Shown: positions 6,983-14,337 of the stretch, piece after piece
Layout: each line of letters starts with the position of its first letter
Numbering within the stretch: position 1 is the stretch's first letter
Source of the DNA: Lachnospiraceae bacterium GAM79
GTDB taxonomy: Bacteria; Bacillota; Clostridia; Lachnospirales; Lachnospiraceae
NCBI GenBank assembly: GCA_020735665.1
Contig: CP085928.1
Coordinates: 2,836,501 to 2,900,500, forward strand
DNA length: 64,000 bases
Direction of reading: 5' to 3'
Made by a program: the position numbers and the translations under genes
Notes under the pieces: model-generated
The model's database searches: none
Told to the model about the DNA's origin: nothing
The model's input: only the letters and a program-made list of their open reading frames with translations

Positions 6983-7885
6983 ATGAAGAAAATCTTGATT
7001 ACCGGTGGAACCACATTTGTCAGTAAGTATGCAGCAAAGTATTTTGTAGAGCATGGATATGAGGTCTATGTAGTGAACCGTAATTCAAAACCGCAGGTTA
7101 AGGGCGTGACGCTGATTGAAAGCGACAGGCATAATTTAGGGGATAAGCTGAAGAATCTGCATTTTGATGTTGTTGCCGACATAACCGCTTATGATGCACA
7201 AGACATAATTGATTTACATAATTCGCTGGACTCTTTTGATCAATATATAATGATTAGTTCCAGTGCGGTATATCCGGAGTATGGTGTACAGCCATTTCCT
7301 GAGGATTCTGAAAGAGCAGTAAATAAATTCTGGGGAAAATATGGAACAGATAAGATCGAAGCAGAAAATGCACTGTTGGAGAGAGTCCCGGATGCTTATA
7401 TTTTAAGACCGCCATATTTATATGGTTCTATGGACAACGTCTATCGGGAGGCGTTTGTATTTGACTGTGCAATGGCAGACAGAAAATTTTATTTGCCGGA
7501 AGCCGGTGAGATGAAATTACAGTTTTTCCATGTGGAAGATTTGTGTAGGCTGATGGAAGTAATAATTACAAAGTGCCCAACGGATCATATTTTGAATGTC
7601 GGAAATGAAAAGTCAATATCGATAAGAGACTGGGTTATCAAATGTTATGCTTGCTTTGATAAAGTGCCGGAATTCGTATCTGTACCGGAAACAGTAGAGC
7701 AGAGAAATTATTTCAGCTTTTATAATTATGAATACTGTCTTGATGTGACCCGGCAGAAGAAGATATATCCGGAGACGATGTCAATGGATGCCGGGTTACA
7801 GGAGGCTGCAAATTGGTATATAGAGCATGAAGGTGAGGTAAACAAGAAGCCATATTGGAAGTATATTGATACCAATTTGGTATAA
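6983..7885 (+). CDS. NAD-dependent epimerase/dehydratase family protein
   Basis: A short-chain dehydrogenase of the extended type. ITGGTTFVSKYAAKYF at residues 5-20 is a TGGxxFxG-like nucleotide-binding loop with Val-Ser in place of the usual Ile-Gly. ISSSAVYPEYG near 92-102 is the catalytic region, and the middle YLYGSMDNVYREAFVF follows the family. It is 300 residues from ATG 6983 (AAGGAG at 6971). The longer frame from 6842 would run back through the terminator and is rejected. Closest in style to the atypical epimerases that act on nucleotide sugars or in RNA processing; substrate unknown. Confidence 0.75.
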   Translation: MKKILITGGTTFVSKYAAKYFVEHGYEVYVVNRNSKPQVKGVTLIESDRHNLGDKLKNLHFDVVADITAYDAQDIIDLHNSLDSFDQYIMISSSAVYPEYGVQPFPEDSERAVNKFWGKYGTDKIEAENALLERVPDAYILRPPYLYGSMDNVYREAFVFDCAMADRKFYLPEAGEMKLQFFHVEDLCRLMEVIITKCPTDHILNVGNEKSISIRDWVIKCYACFDKVPEFVSVPETVEQRNYFSFYNYEYCLDVTRQKKIYPETMSMDAGLQEAANWYIEHEGEVNKKPYWKYIDTNLV

Positions 7886-7910
7886 AGGTAATTGACATAA
7901 TAAGATGACA
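7843..7910 (+). repeat. imperfect direct repeat, copy 1 (end of epimerase gene)
   Basis: The last codons of the epimerase gene and the following spacer recur at 8898-8966 with few changes (shared: TATTGATACCAATTTGGTA, AATTGACA, ATAAGATG). The copies lie about 1055 bp apart on either side of trmH. Confidence 0.6.
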
Positions 7911-7937
7911 AGCGTGTGTATCGGGAAGGAAATTACG

Positions 7938-8768
7938 ATGAAAATAATAGAAGTAACGGATCTGAATCGTCCGGAACTGGCGGTTTATGCGGAGCTTTCG
8001 GAACGGCAGCTTGCAACAATTTATGAACCGGAGGAAGGATTGTTTATTACCGAGAGTCCGAAGGTGATCGAGCGGGCATTAGATGGTGGATATGAACCGG
8101 TGTCTTTTCTGGCAGAAAAGGGACAGCTTGCAGAGGCTGAGGAGATTCTGGATCGGATGGAGGATGTCCCAATCTATGTTGCACCGGATGAGATATTGAC
8201 GAAGCTTACCGGTTACCATCTGACAAGGGGGCTCTGGTGCACGATGCGCCGCAGGACATTGCCAACGATAGAGGAGGTATGTCAGGGAGCGAAGCGGATC
8301 GCTATTTTGGAAGAAGTGGTCAATCCGACAAATGTGGGAGCATTGTTCCGCTGTGCCGCAGCACTTGGTATGGATGCAGTGATATTGACCGGTGGCTGCA
8401 GTGATCCTCTTTACAGACGTGCAAGTCGTGTGAGTATGGGAACAGTATTCCAGATTCCGTGGACAATGTTGTCAAAGAAGGATGGTGTCTGGCCGGAGCA
8501 GGCAATGAAGACATTGAAAGAAATGGGCTTTAAGACGGCGGCAATGGCACTCCGAGAAGATAGTGTAGGAATTGATGATCCGCAGTTAAATAGTGAGGAA
8601 AAGCTGGCAATTGTGCTCGGTACAGAGGGCGATGGGCTGGCCGGAGATACGATAGCTGACTGCGATTATACGGTTATGATTCCGATGGCACATGGTGTAG
8701 ATTCACTTAACGTAGCGGCGGCAGGAGCGGTAGCTTTCTGGCAGCTGGGACATCAGCGGCAGGAGTAG
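7938..8768 (+). CDS. TrmH/SpoU family RNA methyltransferase
   Basis: Transfers a methyl group from SAM to a ribose 2'-OH in tRNA or rRNA. The three SpoU motifs are present: NPTNVGALFRCAAALG near 127 (with the catalytic Arg), VLGTEGDGL near 230, and IPMAHGVDSLNVAAAGAVAFW near the end, which forms the knot. The N-terminal ~100 residues are the small substrate-binding domain (LFITESPKVIERAL). It is 276 residues from ATG 7938, behind GGGAAGGA. The exact RNA target is not set by the sequence. Confidence 0.85.
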   Translation: MKIIEVTDLNRPELAVYAELSERQLATIYEPEEGLFITESPKVIERALDGGYEPVSFLAEKGQLAEAEEILDRMEDVPIYVAPDEILTKLTGYHLTRGLWCTMRRRTLPTIEEVCQGAKRIAILEEVVNPTNVGALFRCAAALGMDAVILTGGCSDPLYRRASRVSMGTVFQIPWTMLSKKDGVWPEQAMKTLKEMGFKTAAMALREDSVGIDDPQLNSEEKLAIVLGTEGDGLAGDTIADCDYTVMIPMAHGVDSLNVAAAGAVAFWQLGHQRQE

Positions 8769-8813
8769 TATCCGTTTGTAAAGATTGTGCGTCGACGACA
8801 GGAAAGGGTGGTC

Positions 8814-8966
8814 TTCTGGCAGTTGAGATACCGCTGACAGGAATAAATAGTATTCATCTGGAAAGTTATAGCATCAGTCGCAGAAAGTTGCAGCCCGCAA
8901 GAAAACATGCTGGGAATATATTGATGCCAATTTGGTAAAATAATAAATTGACAAATAATAAGATGG
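8814..8966 (+). repeat. degenerate copies of trmH tail and epimerase tail
   Basis: The 300-bp gap after trmH holds no gene. It contains a decayed copy of the trmH end (8814-8865, compare TTCTGGCAGTTGAGATA with the real TTCTGGCAGCTGGGACA) followed by the second copy of the epimerase tail (8898-8966). This is the footprint of an old local duplication. Confidence 0.55.
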
Positions 8967-8975
8967 CAGTATAAT
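8948..8975 (+). promoter_or_regulatory. candidate promoter upstream of lrgAB
   Basis: TTGACA (8948-8953), 16-base spacer, TATAAT (8970-8975), lying inside the repeated tail. It faces lrgA, whose start is 95 bp on. A strong hairpin sits immediately after it. Confidence 0.55.
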
Positions 8976-8976
8976 G

Positions 8977-9013
8977 ATTGGTAGCACTGAATTGGTGCTA
9001 CCAATTTCTTTTA
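8977..9013 (+). terminator. hairpin with T-rich tail directly after the lrgAB promoter
   Basis: An 11-bp perfect stem ATTGGTAGCAC / GTGCTACCAAT followed by TTTCTTTTA. It could end read-through from trmH, or act as an attenuator or 5' stabiliser for lrgAB. The sequence cannot decide between these. Confidence 0.6.
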
Positions 9014-9069
9014 TATGAAAAAGTATAGTTCAAACGAAAAAGGATAAAAAATGTAGAGAGGATATTTGA

Positions 9070-9441
9070 ATGAAGTATATTAGACAGTTTTTAATCATTC
9101 TTGCAATTTCATTTATCGGGGAACTGCTCAAATATGTATTACCTTTGCCGATTCCTGCCAGTATTTATGGAATGGCGATTTTATTTGTATGCCTGATGAC
9201 TGGATGGATCAAGTTAGAGGCAGTGAAAGAGACAGGGAAATTTTTAATTGAGATCATGCCATTGATGTTCATTCCTGCCGGTGTTGGTCTGATGGTTAGC
9301 TGGGGAACGCTGAAGCCGGTGCTGATTCCGGTATGTGTGATCACGGTCGTTACGATCATTACGGTTATGGCGATGACAGGCAGACTGTCACAGTGGATCA
9401 TCAGAAAGGATAGGAAGAAAGAGGAACAAGAGGATGCATGA
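9070..9441 (+). CDS. lrgA: CidA/LrgA family holin-like protein
   Basis: A 123-residue protein with four hydrophobic helices. The family motif LPIPASIYGMAILF is near residue 25, and EIMPLMFIPAGVGLM near 67 is the other hallmark. The tail is basic and acidic (RKDRKKEEQEDA). LrgA works with LrgB in the membrane and has been linked to cell lysis control and to export or import of small organic acids such as pyruvate. It overlaps lrgB by 8 bp. Confidence 0.88.
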   Translation: MKYIRQFLIILAISFIGELLKYVLPLPIPASIYGMAILFVCLMTGWIKLEAVKETGKFLIEIMPLMFIPAGVGLMVSWGTLKPVLIPVCVITVVTIITVMAMTGRLSQWIIRKDRKKEEQEDA

Positions 9442-10126
9442 TTTTTTTGAAAACTCCCTGTTTGCGGGAGTTACACTTAGCCTGATCTCATATTTGATCG
9501 GGTCAATATTAAAGAAGAAATTCAAACTGGGAATATTTAATCCGTTGCTGATCTCGATTGTAGTTACCATCCTGGTACTGGTTGTGAGCAAGGTGGATTA
9601 TGATACTTATAATGAAGGCGCCCAATATTTAAGCTGGCTGTTGACCCCTGCAACCGTATGTCTGGCGATCCCGCTCTATGAACAGTGGGAACTGCTGAAG
9701 CATAACTGTAAGGCGGTTATGGCAGGTCTTGTTGCCGGTGTGGTGACAAGTCTTTGTACGGTGTTTGTATTGTCAAAGATCATGGGACTTACACATGAGG
9801 ATTATGTAACGATGCTTCCGAAGTCTATCACGACTGCGATCGGTATGGGTGTTTCAGAAGAACTGGGTGGATATGTAACGATTACGGTTGCGGTTATTAT
9901 CGTAACGGGTGTTCTTGGAAATATATTTGGTGAATTAGTGTGCAAGATTTTTCGAATCACCGAACCGATATCAAAGGGTCTGGCATTTGGATCTGCATCT
10001 CATGCGATCGGAACGGCAAAGGCGATCGAGATCGGTGAAGTGGAAGGTGCAATGAGCAGTCTGGCGATTGCGGTTTCCGGTATTCTTACGGTTGTGCTTT
10101 CGTCGTTATTTGCGCATTTTATGTAA
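9434..10126 (+). CDS. lrgB: LrgB family protein
   Basis: A 230-residue integral membrane protein with about seven segments. Family motifs are PLYEQWELLKHN near 75, LPKSITTAIGMGVSEELGG near 125, and FGSASHAIGTAKAIEIGEVEGAMSSLAIAVSG near 180. It is the partner of LrgA, and the 8-bp overlap means coupled translation. A GntR-type regulator follows 160 bp later; it may control the pair, though LytSR-like regulators do so elsewhere. Confidence 0.9.
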   Translation: MHDFFENSLFAGVTLSLISYLIGSILKKKFKLGIFNPLLISIVVTILVLVVSKVDYDTYNEGAQYLSWLLTPATVCLAIPLYEQWELLKHNCKAVMAGLVAGVVTSLCTVFVLSKIMGLTHEDYVTMLPKSITTAIGMGVSEELGGYVTITVAVIIVTGVLGNIFGELVCKIFRITEPISKGLAFGSASHAIGTAKAIEIGEVEGAMSSLAIAVSGILTVVLSSLFAHFM

Positions 10127-10285
10127 ATATATATGCTGCTTATAAAATGCAAGGATTTATTTCGAATTTACAGATCGGATATAGAAATAATGAAGTTAGT
10201 TGATAATCTCATAGGCGGGTATCCGCTGGTAGCAGATATCAAAATATAGAAATAACGAAATTTATTGATAGTCAGGGAGACGAGT

Positions 10286-10969
10286 ATGGAAAAACAACAT
10301 GTTACATCAGAATATGAAAAAGCAATTCAATATATTTACAGCCTGATGCAGGACGGAACCTTGCAGAACGGAAGCAAGCTTCCAACCGAACGTACGATAG
10401 CGGAAACGTTAGGAATCGGAAGAAATTCGACCAGGGAGGCACTCAGTATCCTGCATGGCATGGGAATGATCGAACGCGTACAGGGATCGGGAAATTATAT
10501 ATCAAAAAATGCCGGAGAGTCGATCCGTCAGATGCTTATGATGATGCTGGCACTTGGCAGTATCACGAAATCCGAGGTCTGTGAGTTCCGTTGTACAATG
10601 GAAAAGTCTGTATGCAGTATGCTGATCGAGAAAGGAATACCATTTGAGTGTCAGGTGCTTCTGGAGGATAATCTGGCAAGGATGGAGCAGGCGGATGGTT
10701 CCGAACTGGTTAGCGTGGATAAGGAATTTCATGAATTGCTGATCCGGGCAACAGAGAATGAACTATTTTCGATGATCATGGAGGCGGTTATGATCGTTTA
10801 TCGGGAATGGATCGATCTGGTGCTGCGCCGTGTGAATACAAAAGAAAAGGCAAACTTGCTTAATTATCACAAGCAGATCTATAATAGTGTATTAGAACGT
10901 GATGAAGCAGCCATGAAAGCGGCGGTAGATGGGCATTATCATCTGATCAGCCAGATGCTTGCATTGTAG
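10286..10969 (+). CDS. GntR/FadR family transcriptional regulator
   Basis: The N-terminal winged helix (GSKLPTERTIAETLGIGRNSTREALSILHGMGMIERVQGSGNYI) spans residues 30-75. The rest is a helical FCD effector domain (EFRCTMEKSVCSMLIEKG ... DKEFHELLIRATEN ... YHKQIYNSVLERDEAAMKAAVDGHY) with the Asp/His metal-site pattern of FadR-type proteins. Such proteins sense small organic acids. ATG 10286 follows AGGGAGA. Divergent targets are not seen; lrgAB upstream is the nearest candidate. Confidence 0.85.
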   Translation: MEKQHVTSEYEKAIQYIYSLMQDGTLQNGSKLPTERTIAETLGIGRNSTREALSILHGMGMIERVQGSGNYISKNAGESIRQMLMMMLALGSITKSEVCEFRCTMEKSVCSMLIEKGIPFECQVLLEDNLARMEQADGSELVSVDKEFHELLIRATENELFSMIMEAVMIVYREWIDLVLRRVNTKEKANLLNYHKQIYNSVLERDEAAMKAAVDGHYHLISQMLAL

Positions 10970-11007
10970 GTGAGTAGAGGTAATATATAAGAAGGAGGTA
11001 AGAGAGT

Positions 11008-11580
11008 ATGATCGTAACACTTGGAAGACAATGTGGATGTGCCGGAGATGAAGTTGGGAAAAAATTATCGGAGCTGTTAGGGATTCCCTTTTATACGAAG
11101 CCAGAGCTGATCGCGCTTGCAAAAGAAAAGAAAATTTATGAAAAGTATCCAATGTATTTTGGTGAGCAGCCGGTAAATGCGATGATCAGTTCGGTTGCGG
11201 ATGATTTCTGTCCGAGGAATCAGTATGATACACCGAAACGGGCATTGTCAGCAATGTTTGGAGGACAGAGTTTTATCATTATAGGACGTGCTTCGAATTA
11301 TGCCTACCGGGATGATAAGGATGCTGTCCGGGTGTTTCTGTGCGGAGATAAGAAGCAGCGGGCGCATCATATCGCGGGAAAGCATAAGATCTCGGAGCGA
11401 AAGGCTATAGCGCTTGTTGAAAAGACAGATGAGAAACGGCGTGGTTATCACAGATATTATACCGGAGAAGAATGGGGCTATGCAGAGAATTATGATCTGT
11501 GTATAGACGCGGTACGACTGGGTGTTGATAAGACGGCGGAATTGATCGCAGACTATGTAAAGCATGTTGGAGGAAGATAA
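11008..11580 (+). CDS. cytidylate kinase-like family protein
   Basis: A 190-residue P-loop kinase-like protein. ITLGRQ-type start (MIVTLGRQCGCAGDEVGKKLSELLGIPFY) is the divergent nucleotide-binding loop of the cytidylate-kinase-like family. SFIIIGRASNYAYRDDKDAVRVFL near 90 and the RRGYHRYYTGEEWGYAENYDLCID stretch are the other conserved blocks. Its substrate is unproven, and it is not the true CMP kinase (Cmk). The next gene starts on the base after its stop codon, so the two are one operon. Confidence 0.78.
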   Translation: MIVTLGRQCGCAGDEVGKKLSELLGIPFYTKPELIALAKEKKIYEKYPMYFGEQPVNAMISSVADDFCPRNQYDTPKRALSAMFGGQSFIIIGRASNYAYRDDKDAVRVFLCGDKKQRAHHIAGKHKISERKAIALVEKTDEKRRGYHRYYTGEEWGYAENYDLCIDAVRLGVDKTAELIADYVKHVGGR

Positions 11581-12225
11581 ATGACAACGAGAGAAGAAGC
11601 GCTGGCATATGGACTGTCTTTTCCTGATACATATCAGCAGGCGCCGTTTCATGATCCGAACTGGCAACTGGTGCGTGTGAAAGGAAGCAAGAAGGTATTC
11701 CTGTGGACATATGAGAGAGACGGATATATTAATCTGAATGTAAAGGTCGATCCTGAATGGCGGGATTTCTGGCGGAGCGCATTTGACGCGGTGATACCGG
11801 GCTGGCATCAGAATAAGGAGCACTGGAATACGATCATTCTGGATGGAAGTATTCCGGATCAGGATGTGAAACGGATGATCGCAGAGAGTTATGATCTGGT
11901 GACAACCAGTCCATCAAAGAGAATCTATGAGGCGGTGAAAAAGATTCCTGCCGGAAAGGTTGCAACCTATGGTCAGATCGCGGAGCTTGCCGGGGATAAG
12001 AAGATGGCGCGTGCAGTGGGAAACGCGCTTCATAAGAATCCGGATCCGGAGCACATTCCCTGCTTTCGTGTGGTAAATGCAAAGGGTGAATTATCCGGAG
12101 CATTTGCATTCGGCGGAAAGAATGTACAGGCAGATCGATTGACGGCAGATGGAGTTACAGTTGTCGATGGACGGGTGGATATGGAGAGATTTGGAATAAA
12201 GATCTTAGATGGAGAAATCATATAA
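11581..12225 (+). CDS. MmcQ/YjbR domain fused to O6-alkylguanine methyltransferase-type domain
   Basis: Two domains. Residues 1-105 are MmcQ/YjbR (ALAYGLSFPDTYQQAPF ... LVRVKGSKKVFLWTYERDGYINLNVKVDPE). Residues 115-214 are the DNA-binding and active-site part of MGMT/ATL proteins (IYEAVKKIPAGKVATYGQIAELAG ... ARAVGNALHKNP ... IPCFRVV). The Cys that accepts alkyl groups is kept, so this is not an alkyltransferase-like protein of the Trp type. However, the usual PCHR reads PCFR, with the His that activates the Cys replaced by Phe. DNA lesion recognition is likely; full repair activity is open. Confidence 0.8.
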   Translation: MTTREEALAYGLSFPDTYQQAPFHDPNWQLVRVKGSKKVFLWTYERDGYINLNVKVDPEWRDFWRSAFDAVIPGWHQNKEHWNTIILDGSIPDQDVKRMIAESYDLVTTSPSKRIYEAVKKIPAGKVATYGQIAELAGDKKMARAVGNALHKNPDPEHIPCFRVVNAKGELSGAFAFGGKNVQADRLTADGVTVVDGRVDMERFGIKILDGEII

Positions 12226-12393
12226 AGTGAAAAATGATTTATATGCAGGAAATGACCGTTCAAATACAAAGGTTATTTGAAACAGAAAACAAGTCATTTT
12301 TGCAAGACTACTGTACAGGCAAGGGGGAGGCAGTATATAATATATCCGTAATTCCAACATGGGGATTTAAATGAGGTTTGGGATACATATATA

Positions 12394-12433
12394 ACCAGAG
12401 ACTTGTCGGGGGCGATAGTCTCTGGTTTTTTTG
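12394..12433 (+). terminator. rho-independent terminator
   Basis: ACCAGAGACT pairs with AGTCTCTGGT around a CG-rich loop, then seven T. It lies 170 bp after the MmcQ/MGMT gene. The rest of the 307-bp gap holds only AT-rich sequence with a possible promoter at about 12340-12350 (TATATAATATA). Confidence 0.75.
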
Positions 12434-12532
12434 TTTGGGATGCATATTTTACGGAGTGGAAGTTAATTATTTTGTAATTCCGTTTGAATGTGTAAGATTT
12501 GTAGGCAATTCTTTATTTGAAAGGAAATAAAA

Positions 12533-13033
12533 ATGTCAGAATATCAGTATGTAGAGCATGAATTTGCTCCGGTATATAATGAAGAATCACAGGTGCTGGT
12601 TCTTGGCAGTCTGCCATCGGTGAAATCCAGAGAGCAGGGCTTCTACTACGGACATCCGAGAAACCGTTTTTGGAAGGTTGTGGCAGCTGTACTTGGTGTA
12701 CCGGAACCCTTGACGATAGAAGAGAAAAAACGGATGCTGCTTGCCGGTCATGTGGCGGTCTATGATGTGATCCGGGCTTGTGAGATCATCGGTTCCAGTG
12801 ACAGCAGTATCCGAAATGTTGTTCCTGCAGATATTAAAAGCATTGTAGCACATACACCGATCCGGGCAGTTTTTACAAATGGTAAGACTGCCGGCAGATT
12901 ATACAAAAAATATCAGGCAGAACATATCGCTCTTCCAATGATCGAACTGCCATCGACAAGCCCGGCAAATGCAGCGTTTTCGCTGGAACGACTGGAAGAA
13001 ATATGGAAATTGGAGATTGGTAAATATTTGTAA
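12533..13033 (+). CDS. DNA-deoxyinosine glycosylase (uracil-DNA glycosylase superfamily)
   Basis: A 166-residue enzyme that removes deaminated adenine (hypoxanthine) from DNA. The N-terminal motif VLGSLPSVKSREQGFYYGHPRNRFWKV, with GSLPSxxS and the GHPRNxFW block, marks the family. The C-terminal LPSTSPANAAFS is the DNA-binding loop. It makes a small DNA-repair cluster with the MGMT-type gene upstream, though a terminator separates them. Ribosome binding site GAAAGGAAA. Confidence 0.85.
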   Translation: MSEYQYVEHEFAPVYNEESQVLVLGSLPSVKSREQGFYYGHPRNRFWKVVAAVLGVPEPLTIEEKKRMLLAGHVAVYDVIRACEIIGSSDSSIRNVVPADIKSIVAHTPIRAVFTNGKTAGRLYKKYQAEHIALPMIELPSTSPANAAFSLERLEEIWKLEIGKYL

Positions 13034-13204
13034 AAGTATTTTACAATAGTGATGTTGACATATAAAAAGAACAGTATTTTACATTAATTATACACAACTT
13101 TACAGATTCATCAGATGATTTTACCTGTGTATGATAGCGGGCGTTTTTTCTAATTGATAAACTTATATTATAAAAAGTAATGATGAACGAAAGAGAGAAA
13201 GAAA

Positions 13205-13453
13205 ATGAATGAAAATGTGATCGAACAGCCGGTTGCAGCTATGTATATGGTATCCAAAGAATTGAATCGTCTGGCAGGTTTTACGACAGAAATGTTGTTT
13301 GGTCTTAAATCAACAATTATGAGTAATCGATCCGAAGAAAGTCAACAGAAGTTTACAGAGAAGCTTCAATATGAAACAGTTCCTTCTGCAGGGCTTTTCT
13401 CACATCCTGAATTATGTAGATTGTTTTTTCTCATGCCATTAGTTTATTTTTAA
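13205..13453 (+). CDS. small hypothetical protein (doubtful)
   Basis: An 82-residue frame with a plausible start (AAAGAGAGAAAGAAA upstream) and no recognised domain. The C-terminal third (LCRLFFLMPLVYF) is hydrophobic and looks like read-through of AT-rich spacer. It may be a 5' remnant of a longer gene or a chance frame. Confidence 0.3.
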   Translation: MNENVIEQPVAAMYMVSKELNRLAGFTTEMLFGLKSTIMSNRSEESQQKFTEKLQYETVPSAGLFSHPELCRLFFLMPLVYF

Positions 13454-13533
13454 TTTTACAAAATTCTGGTGGGTGTGGTATAGTAAGGATAACTTTTTTT
13501 CTGATGAACAATAGACGTGGAGGTTACAAGGAA

Positions 13534-14115
13534 ATGTCTCAGATAACGAAACGTGCGTTGGAAGCATCACTGAAGAAGCTTCTTACAAAGAAACCGCTTG
13601 ATAAGATAACGATAACGGATATCACGGAAGACTGCGGCATCAACCGAATGACATTTTACTATCATTTTAAAGATATCTATGATCTGGTAGAGTGGGTGTG
13701 TGTGGAGGATGCAACGAGGATACTGGGTGAGAATAAAACCTATGATACCTGGCAGGAAGGCTTCCTTCGTATCTTTGAAGCGGTGAGCGAGAATAAGACA
13801 TTTATGATGAATGCATATCATTCGATCAGCAGAGATCAGGTAGAAAAATATCTGTACAGTCTGACGTATGATCTGATGATCAAGGTCATCGAAGATAAGG
13901 CGAAGAATATGCAGGTGCGGGATGAAGATAAGAAGTTCATTGCTGATTTTTACAAATGCTCCTTTGTCGGTGTGTTGCTTGAATGGATTGAGAATGGCAT
14001 GAAGCAGGATCCACATGTGGTCGTGGATAAGATGGGACTGGTGATGCATGATAATATTACCAGAGCACTGGAAGCATTTCGGACGGATGTCTTTCACAAA
14101 AAAACAGAGAGCTGA
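13534..14115 (+). CDS. TetR/AcrR family regulator (DhaS-like C-terminal domain)
   Basis: MSQITKRALEASLKKLLTKKPLDKITITDITEDCGINRMTFYYHFKDIYDLVEWV is the HTH region (residues 1-55) of the TetR group with the TetR_C_8 domain, first known from dihydroxyacetone kinase regulators. The helical C-terminus (about 70-190) would bind ligand. ATG 13534 fits the conserved start; ATG 13504 is also possible. It lies just before oleate hydratase on the same strand, with a terminator between, so it may respond to fatty acids. That link is inferred. Confidence 0.8.
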   Translation: MSQITKRALEASLKKLLTKKPLDKITITDITEDCGINRMTFYYHFKDIYDLVEWVCVEDATRILGENKTYDTWQEGFLRIFEAVSENKTFMMNAYHSISRDQVEKYLYSLTYDLMIKVIEDKAKNMQVRDEDKKFIADFYKCSFVGVLLEWIENGMKQDPHVVVDKMGLVMHDNITRALEAFRTDVFHKKTES

Positions 14116-14202
14116 CAGATACATTGAAAAAACAATGTGTCTTATTTTTCAGACCGGTTATCCCATCAAAACAGGGGAAATGATAAAATTTTAGACAGAA
14201 CA

Positions 14203-14240
14203 AGTACCGTGAATATATTTTTATCACGGTACTTTTTTTG
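14203..14240 (+). terminator. rho-independent terminator after tetR
   Basis: Perfect 10-bp stem AGTACCGTGA / TCACGGTACT with an AT-rich loop, followed by seven T. It separates the regulator from oleate hydratase. Confidence 0.8.
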
Positions 14241-14337
14241 TTTATTGAGGGCAAAAACGGGGAATCTTATAATAAAGACAGTTTTTGAGATAACCGGTCT
14301 GTTTGCAGGCAGGCTGTATAGATTGGAGGTAATTCGT

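Noticed and set aside
11581-12225. Alkyltransferase-like (ATL) protein without acceptor Cys
   Set aside because: The Cys is present in IPCFRVV; ATL proteins have Trp or another residue there.
14137-14337. Longer start for oleate hydratase
   Set aside because: It runs through the terminator at 14203-14240; GGAGG and the family start lie at 14338.
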